Origin: JACRJW01 sp964359095
Lineage (GTDB): Bacteria; Patescibacteriota; Patescibacteriia; UBA9934; GWF2-40-263
DNA: 17,673 nt
Direction: 5' to 3'
Assembly (NCBI GenBank): GCA_964359095.1
Contig: CAYHRJ010000022.1
Location: 1 to 17,673, forward strand
Made by a program: the position numbers and the translations under genes. Below are positions 12,538 to 17,673 of this stretch, in pieces (position 1 is the first letter of the stretch; the number at the start of each line of letters is the position of its first letter). The notes under the pieces are model-generated. The model was given only the letters and a program-made list of their open reading frames with translations. It had not been told where the DNA came from and did not search any database.

Positions 12538-15500
12538 GTGTCTATTTTTAAGATGTTCATTCAAACAATCGCAATAGCCACTGTGACTCTCACGGTGTCT
12601 GCTGTGGTTGTTTCAACAACCTTGGCCGCAACGATCACAGGAGTAAATGATTATCCGACCACGCTCCAGTCATCGCAGGCTGCCAGTCACACACTGCTCT
12701 TTACAACACCAACAGGTGCGTCATTAGGTTCAACGATTACACTTTCATTTTCTACGGCTTTCGATACGTCCACAATCACCGAGGACGATGTCGATGTGGC
12801 TGATGATGGAGTCGATCTCACCACAGCCAGTTCCTGCGATGGAACAGAACAGGCTTCTGTATCTGTTGCCTCTGATGTGATCACGATCACGATTTGTGCT
12901 GGCGACGGCGGCGCGATTGCTGCAGCTAGTCAAGTGACGATCGAAGTCGGGACAAACGCAACAGCCTCAGGTACAGGCGCAAATCGCATCGTGAATCCAA
13001 CCTCAACAGGAACATACTTCGTGACTGTTGCTGGTACGTTTGGCGATGACGGATCGATTGCCTTGCCCATTGCAGGAGATGACTCTGTCTCCGTGACTGC
13101 TGATGTAGCTACTCGTTCAAGTGGGACAGGAACAGGAGGACCAGCAGCAGACACATCAGACTCCACGGCTCCCACGATCGGCAACATCGTGGTCACAAGC
13201 GTGAGTGAGTCGTCTGTGATTGTTACGTGGACCACGAGTGAAGCAGCCACAAGCGAAGTGAGTTACGGAGAGACAAGTGTGCTTGAGCTCGCAACGAGCA
13301 CGGACAGCACTTCGACCACCTCACACTCCATCACCCTCACCGGTCTCACTCCGGGTGAGACGTATTATTTTGCGGTGAGCTCAACCGATGGAAGTGGGAA
13401 CGAGGCGACATCTTCGACACAGACATTCACGACGATCGATGAAACGGATCCGGTGATTACCGATGTGGATGTGACTGACATAACCACGACGACCGCGCAA
13501 GTGACCTGGACGACAGATGAAGATGCCGACAGTCGCGTTTCGTATGGAGAGACGACAACCTACGATCAGACAGAATTTGATAGTAGTCTTGTGACCTCGC
13601 ACTCCATCACGCTCACAGACCTCACTCCAGGAACTGAGTACAATTTTCAGGTGCTCTCCGCAGATTTTTCTGAAAACCAATCGTACTCAGACAATGAGAC
13701 TTTCACAACTGATGAAGACGATACACCCGTGAACGTGTCTGGTCTCTCTGCTCAGGAGGGCGACGGGACGATTACACTCACCTGGGAGAATCCTGGTGAT
13801 GAAGACCTAGCTGGCGTGTTCATTCTTGTTTGTACGAACGAATATCCAGATGGACCGACCGATGAAGATTGTGATGAGGTCTTTGATGGTCTTGCTGAGA
13901 CGTACGAAGATTCAGGACTCACAAACAACACAGCCTATTACTACGGCGTGTTCTCCTATGACGATGCAGGGCAATTTGCTTCTGGCGCTCTTGTGACCGC
14001 AAGTCCAAGTGCTTCAGAAGATGAGGTGCCCTCCGAAGATTCAACGGAGGCAGAAGAGGAACCTGGTCAAGAACAACCAGGTGACGAAGAAGAACCCGTG
14101 TCAGATACGGGAGCAGAAGAGACCACTCCAGGTGAGGAAACCTCATCCGGAGAAGATCTCACCACTGGAGAGGCGTCAGAGGAATCTACCTCCTTGGGTG
14201 CGGAGGATGGAACCTTGAGTGATGCCGACATCCAGTACTTCGTGGAAGAAGAATCGCTTGAGTTGACCACAGTGACATCTGTGGTCGAGGTGCTTCCAGA
14301 AAGTACCGTACTCATCTTGATTCCCTCCTCGGAAATTTCAGATGACGCCACCTCCGTATTGGTGACGATCGGTTCTGAAACATATCTCATGGTGCTCAGT
14401 GAGGAGTCAGGTTCCTATGAAGCAGAAGTCATGCTTTCCGACACGGATGGTGTGTACACACTGACCGTGACTGTCGCACAAGGCGATGGTTCGTCGGAGT
14501 CTGTTTCTTCATACCTGTACATCGTCAATCCAGGCGGTGTCTACCAGGTCGTCGATGATGAAGAAGCAGCCGTGGCTGATGCAACAGTTACGCTCTATGA
14601 AGTGGAGAACGGTGAGTTGATCGTCTGGGATGGTTCCCCATACAACCAGGACAATCCCACCACCACAAACGTAGACGGTACATTCGCTTGGTACGTTCCA
14701 AATGGAACCTACGTCGTGATCGTGAACGCTCAAGGATTTGAAACGGCACAAACCTCTGAGCTTGTCATCGAAAACGGCATTGTGAATCCAGTGATTCTTC
14801 TCTCGGCCCTGGCGGTGTCCGATGAAGACGCACAGATTCCTCTTGATGAAGGAGAGACCACCTCTGATAATCAAGGGATCGGTTCAGTTATACAGAACGT
14901 TCTTTCTCTGTCGACTCTCGAGTCGGCACAGCAAGTCCTGGAAGCGATTCGAGATCTTCCAGGCGTAGAGACCACAGCTGAGATTTCGACTCCTGTGCTT
15001 GCGCTTACGGCAGGCGCCAGCATCGTCGTTCTATCGCTCGCGTTCGACTTCCTCCCATTTCTCCAATATTTTTTCACGGCGCCCATTCTCTTTTTCGCGC
15101 GCCGCAAACGGAAAGGGTACGGAATTGTCTACAACGCCATTGGCAAGATGCCAATCGATTTGGCTCTCGTCAGGCTCTATCAACTCACGCACGATGAGGA
15201 GGCGACTCCTAGCTCAGGCCGCCTCCTCCAAAGTCGTGTTACAGACAAAGGTGGACGCTATTTCTTCCTTGTCTCTCCCGGACGTTATCGCCTCACCGTG
15301 ACCAAAGCTGGATTCGATTTTCCGTCGGTGTATCTCACAGGAGAACGCACCGACGGCCAGTACCTAGATGTCTATCATTCAGAAGTGATCGATGTGACCG
15401 CAAGCGATGTGGTCATCACAGCCAATATTCCGATGGATCCTTCACAAGCACAGAAGTATCAGGCTGCTTCCTCTGTGGTGCGGAAGAGTCGGTTGCGAAC

Positions 15501-15930
15501 ACTTCAGCACAGCGTTGCTGTCGTGGGTATCGTGGCCGCCATCATCTTTGCTGTTATTCGCCCAACCGTTTTCTCGATTGGCATGATTGTAGCGCAGGCA
15601 TGTCTGTATCTGTTGGTACGAAGACTTGCCACGCCTTATAAACCAGTGAGTTGGGGGATTGTGTATGCCAAAGACACTGGTCGCCCACTTTCGAGAGTTG
15701 TCGCTCGTATCTTTGAGCCTAAGTACAACAAGTTATTGGAAACACAAGTGACGGACAGTAAAGGTCGCTACGCTTTCTTGCTAGGGGCAAATGAATACTT
15801 TGCGATATTTAATAAAGAAGGCTATCAGACAACAGAAATTAAACCGATCGATTACTCCCTACATAGGGAGCCTGCTAGTTTCTCTGAGACCGTCGCGCTT
15901 GAGACCGCAAAGACGGAAAACATGTTGTAG
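12538..15930 (+). CDS. Large multi-domain membrane surface protein (FN3 and carboxypeptidase-regulatory-like domains)
   Basis: A 1,130-residue protein. Signal peptide about 6-30. Residues 31-190 are a Ser/Thr-rich beta domain with one Cys pair (100, 120). Three fibronectin type III-like domains follow (about 210-300, 303-392, 395-490), the first two sharing VTWTT, VSYGET and HSITLTxLTPG. Then comes an acidic Glu/Ser/Thr/Pro linker (about 492-560), an Ig-like domain (575-665) and a carboxypeptidase-regulatory-like domain (about 667-757, VADATVTLYE and NVDGTFAWYVPNGTY). A hydrophobic stretch at 818-853 ends in RRKRKG. Two more such domains lie at about 860-965 and 1038-1120, with a two-helix membrane hairpin (about 990-1028) between them. 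Basic residues flank each membrane segment on the side of these last domains, predicting that they are cytoplasmic. The GTG at 12538 or ATG at 12553 may be the start; both give a signal peptide. The gap from the preceding gene is 9 or 24 nt. Confidence 0.82.
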   Translation: MSIFKMFIQTIAIATVTLTVSAVVVSTTLAATITGVNDYPTTLQSSQAASHTLLFTTPTGASLGSTITLSFSTAFDTSTITEDDVDVADDGVDLTTASSCDGTEQASVSVASDVITITICAGDGGAIAAASQVTIEVGTNATASGTGANRIVNPTSTGTYFVTVAGTFGDDGSIALPIAGDDSVSVTADVATRSSGTGTGGPAADTSDSTAPTIGNIVVTSVSESSVIVTWTTSEAATSEVSYGETSVLELATSTDSTSTTSHSITLTGLTPGETYYFAVSSTDGSGNEATSSTQTFTTIDETDPVITDVDVTDITTTTAQVTWTTDEDADSRVSYGETTTYDQTEFDSSLVTSHSITLTDLTPGTEYNFQVLSADFSENQSYSDNETFTTDEDDTPVNVSGLSAQEGDGTITLTWENPGDEDLAGVFILVCTNEYPDGPTDEDCDEVFDGLAETYEDSGLTNNTAYYYGVFSYDDAGQFASGALVTASPSASEDEVPSEDSTEAEEEPGQEQPGDEEEPVSDTGAEETTPGEETSSGEDLTTGEASEESTSLGAEDGTLSDADIQYFVEEESLELTTVTSVVEVLPESTVLILIPSSEISDDATSVLVTIGSETYLMVLSEESGSYEAEVMLSDTDGVYTLTVTVAQGDGSSESVSSYLYIVNPGGVYQVVDDEEAAVADATVTLYEVENGELIVWDGSPYNQDNPTTTNVDGTFAWYVPNGTYVVIVNAQGFETAQTSELVIENGIVNPVILLSALAVSDEDAQIPLDEGETTSDNQGIGSVIQNVLSLSTLESAQQVLEAIRDLPGVETTAEISTPVLALTAGASIVVLSLAFDFLPFLQYFFTAPILFFARRKRKGYGIVYNAIGKMPIDLALVRLYQLTHDEEATPSSGRLLQSRVTDKGGRYFFLVSPGRYRLTVTKAGFDFPSVYLTGERTDGQYLDVYHSEVIDVTASDVVITANIPMDPSQAQKYQAASSVVRKSRLRTLQHSVAVVGIVAAIIFAVIRPTVFSIGMIVAQACLYLLVRRLATPYKPVSWGIVYAKDTGRPLSRVVARIFEPKYNKLLETQVTDSKGRYAFLLGANEYFAIFNKEGYQTTEIKPIDYSLHREPASFSETVALETAKTENML

Positions 15931-15938
15931 CACTGACT

Positions 15939-17673
15939 ATGTTAACTCTAGGTAGAAAACAAAATCTCGTTCTCATTCTCATCACGCTCATCGCGTCGAT
16001 GAGTTTCGCGTTTTCTTCCTTCGCTGCCGCTCCTACAAACATTGTCACATACCAAGGACGACTATTGAACGCCAACAGTGTTCCTGTGAGCGACACTAGC
16101 CTCTCAATGAAGTTTTTCTTCTATACAACCGTGACTGACGGAACCTGTGTGTGGTCAAATTCTTCCGCATCTTGTGACAGCAACACACCCGCCTCGACGA
16201 CTGCGCGAACCGTCACACTCACTTCAGGACTTTTTACACAAAACCTGGGAGACACAGGAGATTCCTTTGCGGCCATTGGCGATTCCATTTTTGCAGATAA
16301 CTCAACCCTGTTTCTTGAGGTGATTGTTGGCAGCGAAACGCTCAGTCCACGTCGTAGGCTCACCGCTGCGCCGTATGCGTTGAACTCTCAAACGCTCGAT
16401 GGATTCAGCTCCGGAGATTTCTTGCGTGACAATGGCGACAGCGCAACCGGTGCCTATTCATTTGCCGGCACGGTAGGCCTTGATGGGGCGACTACGTTTA
16501 CCACTGACGTTGACATGACGCTCGCTACAACGGAAAACTTGCTTATCACCAACTCTACCGCGACCTCCGAGGTGATTGATGTGACGGTTACAGCCGCGGG
16601 AAACGATGCTCAGGAAATTAATTTTAGTCTTGGAAACGACACGGATGTGGACACACTCGCGGCGTTGGATGTCATTGTGACATCTGCCGCGACGAGTGAT
16701 GCTGATATTCTTGTGGGTCTCAATGTCGCAGACTTGAGTTCTGCCAATGCAACCGTGATCGAGCGTGCTGTTGTGATCGGCTCAGGTTGGGATGTGAATC
16801 TTTTATTTGCCGATACAACGACCGTCATTGATATTTCAGATAGCGGTTCATTTACATTTCGAGATGGGACGAACACGCTTCTGACGCTTACCGACGGCGG
16901 TACAACAGGAAATCTAAATGTGACCGGCACAGCTACTGCTGGTGATTTCTCTTGCACGGATTGTCTTGATTTTGCGGAGTTGGCCGATAGCCTAACAATT
17001 GATGCGGTCACGACCATCACAGGGACCGCAGGCAACTCGTTAACTCTCACACGCACGCTCACAAACGCGACAGCGGAAAATGCGTTGTCGCTTTCTGCGA
17101 CAGCGTCGGATACCACAAGCGCGACAAGCGCGCAGTACGGACTTCAAGTGACTAATGCGGCATCAACGGAGGGACTCGATGCGTTGTTGCAACTTAATAA
17201 CGCTGACACTGATGATTCCGTTGCGGCGGCGATCGAGATTACGTCAGCGGCTGGCACAATTTTGCGCGGCATTGATTTTAACGATACGGATATCGTAACG
17301 GACATCGAGTTTCAAAATGATGAGACGATTAATAACAATACTGACGGAACAATTGCTTTTGGTGTAAGCGGATCGGCCGAATTAAATCTCACTGCAAGCG
17401 CTCTTTTGGCCGCAACCGATTCAGGACTCGACCTTGGCACCTCATTGAGTCAATTTGCAGACATCTACCTTGATGGTGGACAACTCTTTGCTGATAACGC
17501 GTTTGATATTGATGTGGATGACAACACAACCTCGGCGTTCACCGTCTCGGAAGGAGCCACGAACTATATCGCGCTCACAACGACAAACAGCGCTGAAGTA
17601 TTAGCGCTTGGCGCGATGGGTCTCACGCAGATGATGTTTGCGACGGACAATAATGCAAACGATGACCTCAACA
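15939..17673 (+). CDS. Secreted fibre-like protein, 3' end outside the window
   Basis: The frame is open from the ATG at 15939 to the last base, giving at least 578 residues. A signal peptide occupies about 1-30 (LVLILITLIASMSFAF, cleavage near FAA-AP). Residues about 35-155 form a module often seen at the start of bacterial secreted fibre proteins: TYQGRLLNANSVPVSD, then SGLFTQNLGD, LFLEVIVG, and the signature SPRRRLTAAPYALNSQTLDG. After that the protein is a long Thr/Ala/Asp/Asn-rich run of short beta-strand repeats, including a CTDC pair near residue 342-345 followed by DFAELADS. Such proteins frequently end in a peptidase S74-type intramolecular chaperone domain; that part would lie beyond the window. 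The start is 8 nt after the preceding stop, so it is probably the fourth gene of the operon. Confidence 0.8.
   Translation, partial: MLTLGRKQNLVLILITLIASMSFAFSSFAAAPTNIVTYQGRLLNANSVPVSDTSLSMKFFFYTTVTDGTCVWSNSSASCDSNTPASTTARTVTLTSGLFTQNLGDTGDSFAAIGDSIFADNSTLFLEVIVGSETLSPRRRLTAAPYALNSQTLDGFSSGDFLRDNGDSATGAYSFAGTVGLDGATTFTTDVDMTLATTENLLITNSTATSEVIDVTVTAAGNDAQEINFSLGNDTDVDTLAALDVIVTSAATSDADILVGLNVADLSSANATVIERAVVIGSGWDVNLLFADTTTVIDISDSGSFTFRDGTNTLLTLTDGGTTGNLNVTGTATAGDFSCTDCLDFAELADSLTIDAVTTITGTAGNSLTLTRTLTNATAENALSLSATASDTTSATSAQYGLQVTNAASTEGLDALLQLNNADTDDSVAAAIEITSAAGTILRGIDFNDTDIVTDIEFQNDETINNNTDGTIAFGVSGSAELNLTASALLAATDSGLDLGTSLSQFADIYLDGGQLFADNAFDIDVDDNTTSAFTVSEGATNYIALTTTNSAEVLALGAMGLTQMMFATDNNANDDLN

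Noticed and set aside
13163..14010. Fibronectin type III repeats as a tandem DNA repeat
   Set aside because: The first two domains share protein motifs and some similar DNA, but they are diverged domain duplications and not a recent or exact DNA repeat.
16610..17116. Long minus-strand open frame (168 codons) antisense to the fibre gene
   Set aside because: The plus strand is open for over 1.7 kb with a signal peptide and a recognisable N-terminal module. The antisense frame is a by-product of its Thr/Ala/Asp-rich codon use.
1..17673. CRISPR array, rRNA, prophage or complete insertion sequence
   Set aside because: I saw no regularly spaced repeats, no rRNA-like stretch, and no transposase, integrase or phage structural gene in any frame.

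Overview
The window reads as a piece of a bacterial chromosome, most likely from the Candidate Phyla Radiation (Patescibacteria). That placement is inference. It rests on compact gene spacing, scarce Shine-Dalgarno sequences, a PolA without recognisable proofreading residues, and a run of signal-peptide-bearing, Ser/Thr-rich beta-sandwich surface proteins of a type common in that group. No rRNA or other taxonomic marker is present to prove it.

Layout. (1) 1-1031, plus strand: a small RBBP9/YdeN-type serine hydrolase followed by a short unrecognised protein. (2) 1076-3826, minus strand: a DUF5680-like protein, tRNA-His(GTG), a VapBC-type toxin-antitoxin pair whose promoter carries a palindromic operator, and a 425-residue protein I do not recognise. 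(3) 4104-7724, plus strand: polA and holA (DNA polymerase I and the clamp-loader delta subunit). (4) 7754-9285, minus strand: rpsT (ribosomal protein S20) and rmuC, separated by a 99-bp inverted-repeat element with apparent target-site duplications. (5) 9372-10464, plus strand: tRNA-Arg(CCT), a parS-like site, a HAD hydrolase whose stop codon lies inside tRNA-Ala(CGC), a degraded second copy of the tRNA-Ala 3' end, and a second parS-like site. (6) 10636-17673, plus strand: a strong promoter and four closely packed genes for secreted or membrane-anchored surface proteins. The last of these runs off the window.

How the parts fit. Regions 3 and 4 are housekeeping replication, translation and genome-maintenance genes. 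The two parS-like palindromes, 960 bp apart, suggest this is a ParB loading zone, which in most bacteria lies in the origin-proximal part of the chromosome. The surface operon probably builds a cell-envelope structure: a small secreted beta protein, a DUF916/WxL-like membrane-anchored protein, a large fibronectin/carboxypeptidase-regulatory-domain membrane protein, and a long fibre-like protein.

Most promising for follow-up: the paired parS sites, the tRNA-Ala relic with direct and inverted T-arm copies, the MITE-like element, the surface operon with its beta domains predicted on the cytoplasmic side, and the recurrence of -10 hexamers so close to start codons that several mRNAs would be leaderless or nearly so. 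I found no CRISPR array, rRNA, complete insertion sequence or recognisable phage gene.
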